From: Methylobacterium aquaticum
GTDB taxonomy: Bacteria > Pseudomonadota > Alphaproteobacteria > Rhizobiales > Beijerinckiaceae
NCBI RefSeq assembly: GCF_016804325.1
Contig: NZ_CP043627.1
Coordinates: forward strand, 5,695,001 to 5,759,000
Direction of reading: 5' to 3'
Length of the DNA: 64,000 nt
The translations under genes were made by a program, and so were the position numbers. Position 1 is the first letter of the stretch. Each line of letters begins with the position of its first letter. Under the pieces are notes generated by a model. It was given only the letters and a program-made list of their open reading frames with translations, had not been told where the DNA came from and did not search any database. Of the stretch, positions 19,227 to 29,488 are shown one piece after another.

Positions 19227-20210
19227 TCAGCTCAGTGCGACGTTCACCGCGCTCTCGGGCAGCTCCTTGCCGAAGGAGCGCTGGTAGAACTCGGCCACCA
19301 GCGCGCGCTCCAGCTCGTCGCACTTGTTGAGGAAGGTCACCCGGAAGGCGAAGCCGATATCGTTGAAGATGTCGGCATTCTCGGCCCAGGTGATCACCGT
19401 GCGCGGGCTCATCACGGTCGACAGGTCGCCGTTGATGAAGGCGTTGCGGGTGAGGTCGGCGACGCGCACCATCTTGTTGACGATGTCGCGCCCGCCCTCG
19501 CCGCGGTAATGCGGCGCCTTGGACAGCACGATGTCGACCTCGCGGTCGTGCGGCAGGTAGTTGAGCGTGGTGACGATCGACCAGCGGTCCATCTGGCCCT
19601 GGTTGATCTGCTGGGTGCCGTGATACAGGCCCGACGTGTCGCCGAGGCCGACCGTGTTGGCGGTGGCGAACAGGCGGAAGCCGGGATGCGGGCGGATCAC
19701 CCGCTTCTGGTCGAGGAGCGTCAGGCGGCCCGACACTTCGAGCACGCGCTGGATCACGAACATCACGTCCGGCCGGCCGGCATCGTACTCGTCGAAGACC
19801 AGCGCGACGTTGTTCTGCAGCGCCCAGGGCAGGATGCCGTCCTGGAAGGCGGTGACCTGCTTGCCCTCCTGGAGCACGATCGCGTCCTTGCCGACGAGGT
19901 CGATGCGCGAGACGTGGCTGTCGAGGTTGATGCGCACGCAGGGCCAGTTCAGCCGCGCGGCGACCTGCTCCACGTGGGTCGACTTGCCGGTGCCGTGATA
20001 GCCGGTGATCATCACCCGGCGGTTGCGGGCGAAGCCCGCGAGGATCGCCAGCGTGGTCTCGCGGTCGAACAGGTAGTCGGGATCGAGATCCGGCACGTGC
20101 TCGTCGGTGGCCGAGAAGGCCGGCACCTCGAGGTTCGAATCGATCCCGAACACCTTGCGCACCGAGACGGTCGTGTCCGGGAGAGCGGGTGGCGTCTTCT
20201 CAGCAAGCAT
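19227..20210 (-). CDS. cobS: Cobaltochelatase subunit CobS (AAA+ ATPase)
   Basis: AAA+ motor of the aerobic cobaltochelatase, 327 residues. Key residues are visible: Walker [10 protein letters not shown], Walker [10 protein letters not shown], sensor 1 [12 protein letters not shown], and the arginine-bearing stretch [11 protein letters not shown]. The N-terminus has the CobS-specific [17 protein letters not shown]. It is the first gene of cobS-DUF29-cobT on the minus strand, preceded by GAGGCTCCG. CobN is not in this window. Confidence 0.97.
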   Translation of the reverse strand: MLAEKTPPALPDTTVSVRKVFGIDSNLEVPAFSATDEHVPDLDPDYLFDRETTLAILAGFARNRRVMITGYHGTGKSTHVEQVAARLNWPCVRINLDSHVSRIDLVGKDAIVLQEGKQVTAFQDGILPWALQNNVALVFDEYDAGRPDVMFVIQRVLEVSGRLTLLDQKRVIRPHPGFRLFATANTVGLGDTSGLYHGTQQINQGQMDRWSIVTTLNYLPHDREVDIVLSKAPHYRGEGGRDIVNKMVRVADLTRNAFINGDLSTVMSPRTVITWAENADIFNDIGFAFRVTFLNKCDELERALVAEFYQRSFGKELPESAVNVALS

Positions 20211-20429
20211 ACGGAGCCTCGTCGGGGCAGGCCGCCCGTCCTCGGGCGATCCTGCGGATGTCGCGACGGCGCGGGAGAGTCCGGCGGGCGCCGCATGTCA
20301 TTAGTCTGCGGGGGGAGCCGGCGCAAACGTGCCTGACCCGGATATATGGGGCAGGCGCCCACTTTCGAGCCCCTTTCGCGACGGATCAGGGATGCGAGAT
20401 CCGTGCCCGGCGCGGGAGCGGCACCGGCC

Positions 20430-21056
20430 TCAGCACAGGCCGGCGCCCCGCAGGGTGTCGTGGGCCTTGATGATGTCGCGCAGGCGATCCTCGAACGAGC
20501 GGTCGCCGCCATTGGCATCGGGGTGGAAGCGCTTCACCAGCGCCTTGTACTGGGCCTTGATGGCGGCCTGGTCGGCGCCCTCGTCGAGGCCGAGCACGTC
20601 GAGCGCCTTGCGTACCGGGGCCGAGTAGCGCGGCGGCGGCGGCTCCGCCCGGGCGCGGCGCGACGCGGCCGGGCCGGCGCCCTCGCCGCGCAGGATGCCG
20701 AGCGGGTCGACGTAGTCCCAGTCGCGCGGGGCCGCGTCGGGCTTCGGGCCGGTTTTCCCGCCGGGATTGACGCCCATCGCCCAGGTCGGGCGATGCCCGA
20801 TCACCGCGTCCTTCTGGTAGGCCTGGACGGCGGCGTCGTTCATCCCGTCGAAGTAATTGTACGAGGCGTTATACTCGCGCACGTGTTGCATGCAGAAGCG
20901 CCAGTACTGGCCCTCCTGCTTGCGCCCCTTGGGCGCCTTGTGCAGCCCGGGCTGGGTGCAGCCCGGCCGGTCGCAGGCCGGACCCTCGGCCTTCTTCGGC
21001 TCGTCGCACGAGGGCCGGATGCGGATGCGGTCGAACAGGGGCGAGTTCAGATCCAT
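20430..21056 (-). CDS. J-domain (DnaJ-like) protein
   Basis: Cochaperone-like protein of 208 residues that would stimulate an Hsp70 ATPase. The C-terminal J domain (about residues 140-205) has VLGLDEGADQAAIKAQYKALVKRFHPDANGGD with the essential HPD tripeptide. The N-terminal 100 residues hold a possible zinc site (CDRPGCTQPGLHKAPKG and FCMQHVREYNASYNYF), a combination typical of Hyphomicrobiales J proteins located next to bolA and cobS. Start ATG 21056 begins MDLNSPLFDRIRI; upstream residues in the frame are low-complexity. Its divergent partner is bolA. Confidence 0.88.
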   Translation of the reverse strand: MDLNSPLFDRIRIRPSCDEPKKAEGPACDRPGCTQPGLHKAPKGRKQEGQYWRFCMQHVREYNASYNYFDGMNDAAVQAYQKDAVIGHRPTWAMGVNPGGKTGPKPDAAPRDWDYVDPLGILRGEGAGPAASRRARAEPPPPRYSAPVRKALDVLGLDEGADQAAIKAQYKALVKRFHPDANGGDRSFEDRLRDIIKAHDTLRGAGLC

Positions 21057-21190
21057 GACGGGGCGATTATGAGGGGCGGCGGGGCGGGCACAAGGCCTGC
21101 GGGCCTGATGCCGCAGGCGGAACCGGACGGCTTGACGGGTGGGGCCCGCTCCGGTCACTCGATCCGAAGCAGGTTAAGGACGGGTGCGCG

Positions 21191-21463
21191 ATGAGTCTGG
21201 GCGACTGGATCAGGACGACGCTGGAGGAGCGCCTGGCGCCGACGGCGCTGAGCGTCGTCGACGAGTCACACCAGCATGCCGGTCATTCCGGCTGGCGCGA
21301 AGGGGGGGAAACTCACTTCCGTCTCGATGTGGTGTCGGCGGCCTTCGAGGGAAAGAGCCGGGTGGAGCGTCACCGCATGGTGAATGCGCTCCTCGACGAC
21401 GCGTTCAAGCGCGGCCTGCACGCCCTGGCGCTGCGGGCGCGGACGCCGGGGGAGGCGGGGTAG
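21191..21463 (+). CDS. bolA: BolA family protein
   Basis: BolA-like protein (90 residues), a KH-like fold that partners monothiol glutaredoxins in iron-sulfur or redox regulation. Characteristic stretches are APTALSVVDESHQHAGHSG (with the conserved histidines), THFRLDVVSAAFEGKSRVERHRMVNALL and a final helix ending GLHALALRARTP. It is divergent from the J-domain gene. Its 3' end overlaps the converging MFS gene by 59 bases. Confidence 0.93.
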   Translation: MSLGDWIRTTLEERLAPTALSVVDESHQHAGHSGWREGGETHFRLDVVSAAFEGKSRVERHRMVNALLDDAFKRGLHALALRARTPGEAG

Positions 21464-22697
21464 GGGCGGGCGCTCCTCGACCGGGATCGGCAGGTGCGAC
21501 CTGCCCGAATACCGGCTCCCGCGGGGCGAAGGCATACACCACCGTCGCCGCCAGCAGCGCCAGCCCGTAGGCCAGGAACAGCCGGCCGTACAGCGCATCC
21601 GGCTCGAGCCCACCGGTCCCCAGCACGAACAGGGCCGACAGGCCCTGGATCGCCGCCGCGCCGCCCATGAAGACGATGTTCATGAAGGCGACGCCGCGCC
21701 CGAGCAGGTGGGCGGGGAAGAAAAGCCGGGCATGGGCCATCAGGATGCCGTAGCTCAGGCCCGCCGCGCCGGTCAGCGCCAGGAGCGCGACGGCCAACGC
21801 CGTCGAGCCGCCGCCGAACAGGCCGAGCCCTGAGAGCGCCAGCCCGGTGACGAGGCAACCGGCAAGGGCCGTGCGCTTCGGATCGCGCACCAGCCGCTCC
21901 AGCGGCCCGTAGCCGATGGCGCCGGCCGCCATGGCGGCGCTCATCGCCAGGGTGCCGTTGCCGCGCTGGAGCGCGTCGAGGCCGTGGACGCTGCCGAGAT
22001 ACGACCCGACCCAGAGCGAGCGCGTCGCGATCACGACCGCGTAGCTGACGAAGACGACGGGGAAGACCGGCCACAGGGCCCGCATCCGGGCGACCTCGCC
22101 AAAGCCGCGCCAGACCGAGGTCGTTGCCGGACCCTTGTGCGGATCGGCGAGTTGCGGCGGATCCTCGATCAGCCACAGGACCAGCCCGGCCGCCGCCAGG
22201 GTGACGAGGGCCAGCCCGAACAGGATCGTGCGCCAGCCGAAGGCATGGCTCGCCCACGCCAAGGGCGTGGAACCGAGAAGGTCGCCCGAGGTGCCGAGCC
22301 CGATCATCAGCGAGGACAGCATGGCGAAGCGCTCGGGCGGATAGGACCGGCCGAACAGGTACATCCCGCCCATCAGGGCCGGCGCGCAGCCGAGCCCGAT
22401 CAGCGCCATCGCGGCGGCGGCGCCGGCAAAACCATGCGCCAGGCCGAGCAGCCCCGCCCCGAAGGCCGCCAGCACCAGGAAGCCCGCCACCGTGCGCCGC
22501 GGCCCGATCCGGTCGAGGAGGAGCCCGGTCGGCACCTGGCCGGCCGCGAAGGCCAGGAACCAGCCCGCCGAGAGCAACGCCAGGTCGGACGGCCCGAGGC
22601 CGAGCTCGGGCCCGAGATCCGGCGCGACCATCGCCAGGAAGCCACGATCGAACTGGCTGATCGTGTAGGCGAGCAGCAGGACCAGGAAGGCCGACAT
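21405..22697 (-). CDS. Major facilitator superfamily transporter
   Basis: Inner-membrane secondary transporter (430 residues, 12 predicted helices). The family loop 2-3 signature appears as GLLLDRIGPRRTV, and AGQVPTGLLL and GTSGDLLGSTPLAWA are typical of the first half. The substrate is not predictable; a D-galactonate, nitrate or sugar-acid type subfamily is possible. The last 30 residues are Pro/Ala-rich, lie antisense to the bolA 3' end, and look unlike a normal MFS tail, so the true C-terminus may be shorter or frame-shifted. The downstream thiolase gene is on the same strand. Confidence 0.88.
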   Translation of the reverse strand: MSAFLVLLLAYTISQFDRGFLAMVAPDLGPELGLGPSDLALLSAGWFLAFAAGQVPTGLLLDRIGPRRTVAGFLVLAAFGAGLLGLAHGFAGAAAAMALIGLGCAPALMGGMYLFGRSYPPERFAMLSSLMIGLGTSGDLLGSTPLAWASHAFGWRTILFGLALVTLAAAGLVLWLIEDPPQLADPHKGPATTSVWRGFGEVARMRALWPVFPVVFVSYAVVIATRSLWVGSYLGSVHGLDALQRGNGTLAMSAAMAAGAIGYGPLERLVRDPKRTALAGCLVTGLALSGLGLFGGGSTALAVALLALTGAAGLSYGILMAHARLFFPAHLLGRGVAFMNIVFMGGAAAIQGLSALFVLGTGGLEPDALYGRLFLAYGLALLAATVVYAFAPREPVFGQVAPADPGRGAPAPTPPPPASAPAAPGRAGRA

Positions 22698-22730
22698 CGT
22701 TACGCCGTCATGATCCTGCGCTCCTCGATC

Positions 22731-23897
22731 CTACTTGATGCGCTCGAGCACGCTGACGTAGTTCGCCACGGCCACACCGCCCATGTTGAACACGCCGGCG
22801 AGCGTCGCGTCCGGAATCTGCATCCCGCCGGCCTCGCCGACGAGCTGCATCGCCGAGAGGGCGTGCATCGACACGCCGGTGGCGCCGATCGGGTGGCCCT
22901 TGGCCTTCAGCCCGCCGGACGGGTTGACCGGCAGCTTGCCCTCCTTGGCGGTCCAGCCCTCGCGGATCGCGTCGGCGCCGCGCCCCTCCTTGGTCAGGCC
23001 CATCGCCTCGTACTCGATGAGTTCCGCGACCGTGAAGCAGTCGTGGGTCTCGACCAGCGACAGGTCGTCGAGGGTGATGCCGGCCTGGCCGAGCGCCCGG
23101 GCCCAGGCGGTGGCGGCGCCCTCGAACTTCAGCACGTCGCGCTTCGACATCGGCAGGAAGTCCTGCGCATGCGCCGTGGCCCGGAAGGCGACGGCGCGGC
23201 GCATCCGCAAAGCCGTCTCGGTATCGGCCAGCACGATCGCCGCGGCACCGTCGGAGACCAGCGAGCAATCGGTGCGCTTGAGCGGGCCGGCGACGAAGGG
23301 GTTTTTGTCCGACTCGGTGCGGCAGAACTCGAAGCCGAGATCCTTGCGCATCTGCGCGTAGGGGTTCTGGACGCCGTTCCGGTGGTTCTTGGCGGCGATC
23401 ATCGCGAGTGCGTCGGACTGGTCGCCGTGGCGCTGGAAATAGGCGCCGGCGATGTTGCCGAACACGCCGGCGAAGCCCGCCGGGTTGTCGCCGTCCTCCG
23501 GCAGGTAGGAGGCCTTCAGCAGGGTGCGGCCGATCTCCGCGCCGGGCGTGCGGGTCATCTGCTCGACGCCGACCACCAGCACCACCCGGGCACGCTTGGC
23601 CTCGATGGTCTTGATGCCCTGGTGTACCGCCGCCGAGCCGGTGGCGCAGGCATTCTCCACCCGGGTCGCCGGCTTGAAGCGAAACCCGTCATCGGCCTGG
23701 AGCACCAGGGAGGCGGTGAAGTCCTGCGGGGTGAAGCCGGCATTGTAGTGGCCGAGCACGATCTCGTCGACGTCCTGCGGGCCGATCCCCGCATGGGCCA
23801 GCGCCTCGTTGGTCACCCGGACGATCAGGCTCTCGACGGTCTCGGCGTCGTGCTTGCCGAAGGGCGTGTGGCTCCAGCCGACGATGCAGGCGGTCAT
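22731..23897 (-). CDS. Thiolase family protein (acetyl-CoA acetyltransferase/SCP2-like)
   Basis: Thiolase-fold enzyme of 388 residues. The nucleophilic cysteine is in VENACATGSAAVHQGI, the catalytic histidine in GGLKAKGHPIGATG, and the C-terminal glycine loop is FNMGGVAVANYV. A Cys replaced in the usual second active-site position and the VETHDCFTVAELIEYEAMGL segment place it with the SCP-x/acetyl-CoA acetyltransferase group, not the classical PhaA. Start ATG 23897 has a strong GGGAGGAGAG site; longer in-frame starts (to 24035) overlap queC. Its substrate is unknown. Confidence 0.9.
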   Translation of the reverse strand: MTACIVGWSHTPFGKHDAETVESLIVRVTNEALAHAGIGPQDVDEIVLGHYNAGFTPQDFTASLVLQADDGFRFKPATRVENACATGSAAVHQGIKTIEAKRARVVLVVGVEQMTRTPGAEIGRTLLKASYLPEDGDNPAGFAGVFGNIAGAYFQRHGDQSDALAMIAAKNHRNGVQNPYAQMRKDLGFEFCRTESDKNPFVAGPLKRTDCSLVSDGAAAIVLADTETALRMRRAVAFRATAHAQDFLPMSKRDVLKFEGAATAWARALGQAGITLDDLSLVETHDCFTVAELIEYEAMGLTKEGRGADAIREGWTAKEGKLPVNPSGGLKAKGHPIGATGVSMHALSAMQLVGEAGGMQIPDATLAGVFNMGGVAVANYVSVLERIK

Positions 23898-23961
23898 GCG
23901 TCTCTCCTCCCATATTTGCGGCGCACTCTGCGCGAACGGGAGGGCAGGCCGCAAGCGCGCG

Positions 23962-24669
23962 TCACGCATCCTCGGCGCGGAACCGCGCATAGCCGGCAGC
24001 CCGCAACGCGCAGGCCGGGCAGGTGCCGCAGCCATGGCCCCAAGGGTGCAGCGCCCCGCGCTCGCCGAGGTAGCAGGTATGGCTCTCGCGCACGATGAGA
24101 TCGACCAGGGCCTCGCCGCCGAGGTCGCGGGCGAGCCGCCAGGTCTCGGCCTTGTCGATCCACATCAGGGGCGTGTGCAGCACGAAGCGGCGCTCCATGC
24201 CGAGGTTGAGCGCGACTTGCAGCGCCTTGATCGTGTCGTCGCGGCAATCGGGGTAGCCCGAGAAATCCGTCTCGCACATGCCGCCGACGACGTGGCGCAA
24301 TCCCCGGCGATAGGCGAGGGCGGCCGCGAAGGTGAGGAAGACGAGGTTGCGGCCCGGCACGAAGGTATTGGGCAGGCCGCCCGCCTCCATGGCGATGGCG
24401 GTCTCCCGGGTCAGCGCCGTCTCGGAGACCTCGCCGAGGGCCGCGAGGGACAAGGTATGATCCTCGCCGAGGCGCCCGGCGAAGGCCGGCACGATCCGGG
24501 TCATCTCGGCGCGCAGGGAGGCCCGACAGTCCAGCTCGATCCGGTGGCGCTGGCCGTAATCGAAGCCGAGGGTCTCGACATGGGCGAAGCGGTCGAGGGC
24601 CCAGGCGAGGCAGGTGGCGGAATCCTGCCCACCGGAGAACAGGACCAGGGCGCCGTCGGGGGACGTCAT
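23962..24669 (-). CDS. queC: 7-cyano-7-deazaguanine synthase QueC
   Basis: Converts 7-carboxy-7-deazaguanine to preQ0 with ATP and ammonia, in queuosine biosynthesis. The PP-loop motif is [16 protein letters not shown], near residue 10. The C-terminal zinc site is in [29 protein letters not shown]. Length (235) is normal. It stands 64 bases upstream of the thiolase start on the same strand, without other queuosine genes in the window. Confidence 0.96.
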   Translation of the reverse strand: MTSPDGALVLFSGGQDSATCLAWALDRFAHVETLGFDYGQRHRIELDCRASLRAEMTRIVPAFAGRLGEDHTLSLAALGEVSETALTRETAIAMEAGGLPNTFVPGRNLVFLTFAAALAYRRGLRHVVGGMCETDFSGYPDCRDDTIKALQVALNLGMERRFVLHTPLMWIDKAETWRLARDLGGEALVDLIVRESHTCYLGERGALHPWGHGCGTCPACALRAAGYARFRAEDA

Positions 24670-24785
24670 GCGGGCTCCAGTGATACGGGCTCGATGCGAA
24701 AGGGGCGGCCCCGCTGCCGGAGCCGCCCCCTTATAATCCGGAGGTGCGGGAGCGGCCTACCGCCCCGCGCGCACCGCCCGTGTGC

Positions 24786-25004
24786 TCACTGACCCTGCTG
24801 GGCCTGGCTCGCCTTCTTGTTGGCGTTGTGGTGGCCGACGGCGCAACCGGCCGCGGCGCCGGCCTTGCCGTGGCCGACCACCTTGCCGGCGAGCCCGCCG
24901 ACGATCGCGCCCTTGATGCAGCCCTTGGCCTCGGCCTGGTGCGGGATCGCTACGCCTGCCACGGCGAGCAGGCCGGCAGCGAGGAGGGAAGCGGAACGGA
25001 TCAT
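24786..25004 (-). CDS. Small exported glycine-rich protein
   Basis: Protein of 72 residues with a signal peptide (MIRSASLLAAGLLAVAGVAIPHQAEA) and a short mature part GCIKGAIVGGLAGKVVGHGKAGAAAGCAVGHHNANKK. The glycine-rich segment with GxxxG spacing resembles the membrane-inserting glycine-zipper stretch of small outer-membrane lipoproteins. The cysteine of GCIKG sits just after the probable cleavage, but no classical lipobox is present. Start ATG 25004 has GGGAGA upstream. It is divergent from rpsT. The function is unknown. Confidence 0.75.
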   Translation of the reverse strand: MIRSASLLAAGLLAVAGVAIPHQAEAKGCIKGAIVGGLAGKVVGHGKAGAAAGCAVGHHNANKKASQAQQGQ

Positions 25005-25078
25005 GGGAATCTCCCGTGTCTGTGTGGGAACCTCAACCATTGAGCGGGCAGAGTGTTCCGGGCCTCGGAAGCCCGCCA

Positions 25079-25106
25079 TTGACGATCCGCCCGGTCGCGT
25101 CTATAG
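25079..25106 (+). promoter_or_regulatory. Probable sigma-70 promoter of rpsT
   Basis: TTGACG (25079-25084), a 16-base spacer and CTATAG (25101-25106), about 120 bases before rpsT. The hexamers are identical to those before rpmB. Confidence 0.6.
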
Positions 25107-25229
25107 ACCGCGGCTCGCGGACCTGCGGGCTTTCGCCCGGCGGGTTGCCCGTGCTTCCATGCCCTGACACGCGACGCCACGATCCCGCCGGGATCGCTCG
25201 GGCCTCGCTTTTACGAATGAGGAACGCCG

Positions 25230-25505
25230 ATGGCCAACACCGTGTCGGCCAAGAAGATGACCCGCAAGATTGCCAAGCGTACGGCAGTCAACCGCTCGCG
25301 CCGCAGCCGCATGCGCACCTTCATCCGCAAGGTCGAGGAGGCGATCGAGGCCGGCAATCATGGCGACGCCATGACCGCCCTGCGCAGCGCCGAGCCCGAG
25401 ATCATGCGCGCGTCCCAGAAGGGGATCGTGCACAAGAACACCGCGTCGCGGAAGGTCTCGCGCCTCGCCGCCCGCGTGAAGGGCCTCCAGGCCGCCCAGG
25501 CGTAA
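25230..25505 (+). CDS. rpsT: 30S ribosomal protein S20
   Basis: Ribosomal protein S20 (91 residues), a helical, lysine- and arginine-rich 16S rRNA binder. Diagnostic features are [39 protein letters not shown] and the C-terminal [23 protein letters not shown]. The AGGAACGCCG stretch precedes ATG 25230, and a hairpin terminator follows. It forms a monocistronic unit, as in most bacteria. Confidence 0.97.
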   Translation: MANTVSAKKMTRKIAKRTAVNRSRRSRMRTFIRKVEEAIEAGNHGDAMTALRSAEPEIMRASQKGIVHKNTASRKVSRLAARVKGLQAAQA

Positions 25506-25565
25506 TGCGCCGTCCCCGAGGACCGGCGCTGTCACGGCGCCAGCGGTCCACGGGATGAGAGGAAA

Positions 25566-25593
25566 TGGCCCGGCCCCGTGCCGGGCTTTTTCG
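25566..25593 (+). terminator. Rho-independent terminator after rpsT
   Basis: Stem GCCCGG (25568-25573) and CCGGGC (25581-25586) followed by TTTTTC. Confidence 0.75.
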
Positions 25594-25791
25594 TGTCTGG
25601 ACCAGCGCCCGATCGCTGCTTCGGGTTTTGAATCTGCCGCATTTTCTGTCGACGAACCGGTCGCTGCGGCGTCGGAAAACGCTGCGACGGTCTTTTTCGC
25701 CACTGGGATGCAGTGTTGCGGTTCCGGGTTGTGCCGGGGCGGTCCGCGAACTAACGTAGCGGTAGATCGCCAGCCCGAAGGCCTCCTCCGC

Positions 25792-27329
25792 ATGGTCACC
25801 CGCGTCGCCACCGTCGCCTTCGAGGGGATCGAGGCGCGCGCCGTCGACGTGCAGGTGCAGATCACCCCCGGCGCCGTCGCCTTCACGGTGGTCGGGCTGC
25901 CCGACAAGGCGGTGGCGGAATCCCGGGAGCGGGTGCGCTCGGCGCTGATCGCCTCCGGCCTCGCCCTGCCGGCCAAGCGCATCACCGTCAACCTCGCCCC
26001 CGCCGACCTGCCGAAGGAAGGCTCGCACTACGACCTGCCGATCGCGCTCGGCATGATGTGCGCCATCGGCGCCCTGCCGGCGGACGCGCTGTCGGGCTAT
26101 TGCGTGCTTGGCGAACTGGCGCTTGACGGCAGCCTCACGGCGGTGGCCGGCGTCCTGCCGGCCGCGATGGCGGCGAATGCAAGGGGCCTCGGGCTGATCT
26201 GCCCGGCGGCGAGCGGCCCGGAGGCCGCCTGGGCCGCCGGCGACATGGACGTGCTGGCGCCGCGCTCGCTGATCCAGCTCGCCAACCACTTCAAGGGCAC
26301 GCAGGTCATGGCCCGCCCGGTGCCGGCGGTGGCCGCCGCCGCCGGAGCGCTGCCGGACCTGCGCGAGATCAAGGGCCAGGAGGGCGCCAAGCGGGCGCTC
26401 GAGATCGCGGCGGCGGGCGCCCACAATCTCCTGATGAACGGCCCGCCCGGGGCCGGCAAGTCGATGCTGGCCGCCCGGCTGCCCTCGATCCTGCCGCCGC
26501 TCGGCCCCGCGAGCTGCTCGAAGTCTCGATGATCCAGTCGGTCGCGGGCACGCTGAAGGACGGCGCGCTGTCGAACCGCCGGCCGTTCCGGGCGCCGCAC
26601 CATTCCGCCTCGATGGCGGCGCTCGTCGGCGGCGGCATCGGCGCCCGGCCCGGCGAGGTGTCGCTCGCCCATGGCGGCGTGCTCTTCCTCGACGAATTGC
26701 CGGAATTCAACGGCCAGGTGCTCGATTCCCTGCGCCAGCCGCTCGAGACCGGCAACGTGATGATCGCCCGGGCCAACCACCGCGTGACCTACCCGGCCCG
26801 GTTCCAGCTCGTCGCCGCGATGAACCCCTGCCGCTGCGGCCAGGCGACGGAGCCGGGCTTCGCCTGCCGGCGCGGGCCCAACGAGCGCTGCGTCGCGCAG
26901 TACCAGGCCCGGCTCTCCGGCCCGCTCCTCGACCGCATCGACCTCCAGATCGAGGTGCCGGCCGTCACCGCCGCCGACCTGATCCTCCCGCCGCCGGACG
27001 AGGGCTCGGCGGAAGCCGCCGCCCGGGTCGCCGCGGCGCGCCTCCTGCAGGAGCGGCGCTACGCCGAGGCCGGCCAGCCCTCCGGCACCACCAACGCCTC
27101 CTGCCCGGCGACCCTGATCGAGACGGCGGCTCAACCCGATCCGGAGGGGATGGCGCTGATCCGCGACGCGGCCGACGCCATGCGGCTCTCCGCCCGCGGC
27201 TTCCACCGCGTGCTGCGCGTCGCCCGGACGCTCGCCGACCTCGACGGCGAAGCGCAGGTGCGCCGCCTCCACCTGGCCGAGGCCCTGTCCTATCGCAGCC
27301 GTTCGGACCGGCGCCCGGCGGCAGCGTGA
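25792..27329 (+). CDS. comM: ComM/YifB family magnesium-chelatase-like AAA+ ATPase, frameshifted
   Basis: Hexameric helicase of the YifB/ComM group, which helps integrate single-stranded DNA during transformation in some bacteria. The N-terminal ChlI-like domain (FEGIEARAVDVQVQITPG, VNLAPADLPKEGSHYDLPIA) is followed by Walker A GPPGAGKS. Past the break come FRAPHHSASM, LFLDELPEF (Walker B) and a C-terminal domain with PCRCGQ. The frame breaks at the C run 26505-26508: one extra C gives LGPRELLEVSMIQSVAG and a 512-residue protein of normal length. I read this as a probable sequence error. Start ATG 25792 was chosen as the first ATG before the conserved VATVAFEGIEA. Confidence 0.9.
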
Positions 27330-27469
27330 CGAGCAACGGTCACCAAACCGTCACCGCCGATCGGCGGATTTGCACGATCGACCAAAGGTCTCGCTAAGCG
27401 ACTTTCCCCACTCATCTTTCAGCTCCAGCCGCCATCCTCGACCCTCGACATGGCGCAGGAGGATGCGGA

Positions 27470-29488
27470 ATGGTGTGGCTCTGCGTGGCGATCGGATTCC
27501 TGGCCGTTCTCGCCTGGGTGACGGCGCGATGGAGCCGCCTGGGCCGAAGCCGGCGCGAGGGCGAGGTCGAGCGCCTGCACGATCTCGTCTGGCGCACCTC
27601 CGAGAGCGAGCAGCGTTACCGCACCCTGGTCGAGGCGCAGATCGAGCTCGTCGTCCAGCGTAATGCCGAGGGCCGCATCACCTTCGCCAACCAGGGCTTC
27701 GCCGCGCTGCTCGGCACCACGCCCGAGGCACTGCTCGGCACGAGCCGGGAGGCCGAGGTGGTCGAGCGGGGCGAGCTGCGCCAGCGCCCCGACGGGGCCC
27801 GGCTCGTCGATCTCGCCATCCTGCCGGCCGATGGCGGGCCCTTGCGCTGGTTCGCCTTCGTGGAGACCATGACCGCCGGGCGCGACGGGCGGCCCGAGGT
27901 GCTGCGGGCGGGCCGCGACGTCACCGAGCGGGTCGAAGCGGCCCGCTCCCTCGAGGAGGCGCGCAGCCGGGCCGAGGCCGCGAGCGTGGCGAAATCCCGC
28001 TTCATCGCCAGCGTCAGCCACGAATTCCGCACGCCGCTCAACGGCATCATGGGCATGGCCGACCTGATGCTCGACACGCCGCTCAACCCCGAGCAGCGCA
28101 CCTATGCCGAGGCGGTGAAGACCTCGGGCGAGGCGCTGCTGTCGCTCATCGACGGCATCCTCGACTTCTCGAAGATCGAGGCTGGCCGCCTCGACCTGGC
28201 CGCCGAACCGTTCGACCCGGCCTCCCTGGTCGAGAGCATCGTGGAGTTGCTGGCGCCCCGCGCCCAGGACAAGGGCCTCGAAATCGCCGCCGACGTCGAG
28301 GCGCTGCCGGCCCAGCTGATCGGCGACGCCGACCGGGTGCGCCAGATCCTGATCAACCTCGCCGGCAACGCGGTGAAGTTTACGGAGTCCGGCGGCGTCG
28401 GCATCACGGCGGCCTGGGACGAGACCGGATTCACGGTCGCCGTCCACGATACCGGTCCGGGCATCCCCGAGGAACGTCTGCCGCTCCTGTTCCAGGAATT
28501 CGAGCAGGGCGACGGCAGCGCCAGCCGGCGGCACGAGGGCACCGGCCTCGGCCTCGCCATCACCCGGCGCCTCGTCGACCGCATGGGCGGCCGGCTCGAC
28601 GTCACGTCGCGGCCCGGGGAGGGGAGCTGCTTCCGGGTCCATCTCCCGTTGCGTCCGGTCCCCGGCCGCGCCCGGCCGCAGACCCCTAGCCTCGCCGGAC
28701 GGCGCGTCCTGGTGGTGGCGGCGGCCGCGTTCGAGGCGCCCTATATCGCCCGCCGCCTCGGTCGGGCCGGCGCCGAGGCCGTCATGGTCGAAACGGCCGA
28801 CGAAGCCGCCGCGATCCTGCGCACGGACGGATTCGATGCGGTCATCGCCGACCGGGCACTGGGAGATTCCGCCGTGCGCGGGATCGCCGCCGCGGCGCGG
28901 CAGGCGGAGGTGGGTCGCAGCATCGTGCTGCTGTCGCCGTTCGACCGGCGCGATTTCGGCTCCCCGGCGGCAGCCGGATTCGACCGCTATCTCATCAAGC
29001 CCGTGCGCCTCACCTCGCTCCTCGCGCGCCTCGCCGAGCCGGCGCCGCCGCCCACCCTGGTTCCGCGCGCGCAGGAAGGCACCCTGCGGCCATCGTCGCG
29101 ACGGCCGCGGGTGCTGCTGGCCGAGGACAACCCGATCAACGCGCTGCTCGCCACCAAGGCCCTCGAGCGCCTCGGTGCCGTCGTGCTCTGGGCCAGGGAC
29201 GGTGCGGAGGCCGTCGCACGGCTTCAGGAGGCAGCGTGTGCCGGACCCCGGTTCGACCTCGCCCTCGTCGATATCCGCATGCCGATCCTCGACGGGCTCG
29301 AAGCGGCACGGCAGGTGCGCGCCCATGAATCCATGCACCACCTGCCGCGGCTGCGCCTCGTGGCGCTCACCGCGAACGTCCAGGCCGAGGATCAGGCCGC
29401 GGCGCTTGCTGCCGGCTTCGACGGCTTCCTGTCGAAGCCTCTCGACCTCAAGGCCTTGCCGCCCCTCCTGGAAGCGCGGGCGGCGTGA
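27470..29488 (+). CDS. Hybrid sensor histidine kinase with PAS and two receiver domains
   Basis: Membrane-anchored two-component kinase of 672 residues. One transmembrane helix lies at residues 1-19 and a PAS domain at about 45-155. The HisKA motif [10 protein letters not shown] carries the phospho-accepting His184. The HATPase domain has the N box around Asn300, DTGPGIP and GTGLGLAI. Receiver 1 (about 410-520) lacks the acidic pair at its start but keeps Asp461 and Lys510, so it looks degenerate. Receiver 2 (545-672) is complete, with EDN, phosphate acceptor Asp601 (VDIRMP) and Lys656. No cognate response regulator gene is adjacent. Confidence 0.93.
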   Translation: MVWLCVAIGFLAVLAWVTARWSRLGRSRREGEVERLHDLVWRTSESEQRYRTLVEAQIELVVQRNAEGRITFANQGFAALLGTTPEALLGTSREAEVVERGELRQRPDGARLVDLAILPADGGPLRWFAFVETMTAGRDGRPEVLRAGRDVTERVEAARSLEEARSRAEAASVAKSRFIASVSHEFRTPLNGIMGMADLMLDTPLNPEQRTYAEAVKTSGEALLSLIDGILDFSKIEAGRLDLAAEPFDPASLVESIVELLAPRAQDKGLEIAADVEALPAQLIGDADRVRQILINLAGNAVKFTESGGVGITAAWDETGFTVAVHDTGPGIPEERLPLLFQEFEQGDGSASRRHEGTGLGLAITRRLVDRMGGRLDVTSRPGEGSCFRVHLPLRPVPGRARPQTPSLAGRRVLVVAAAAFEAPYIARRLGRAGAEAVMVETADEAAAILRTDGFDAVIADRALGDSAVRGIAAAARQAEVGRSIVLLSPFDRRDFGSPAAAGFDRYLIKPVRLTSLLARLAEPAPPPTLVPRAQEGTLRPSSRRPRVLLAEDNPINALLATKALERLGAVVLWARDGAEAVARLQEAACAGPRFDLALVDIRMPILDGLEAARQVRAHESMHHLPRLRLVALTANVQAEDQAAALAAGFDGFLSKPLDLKALPPLLEARAA

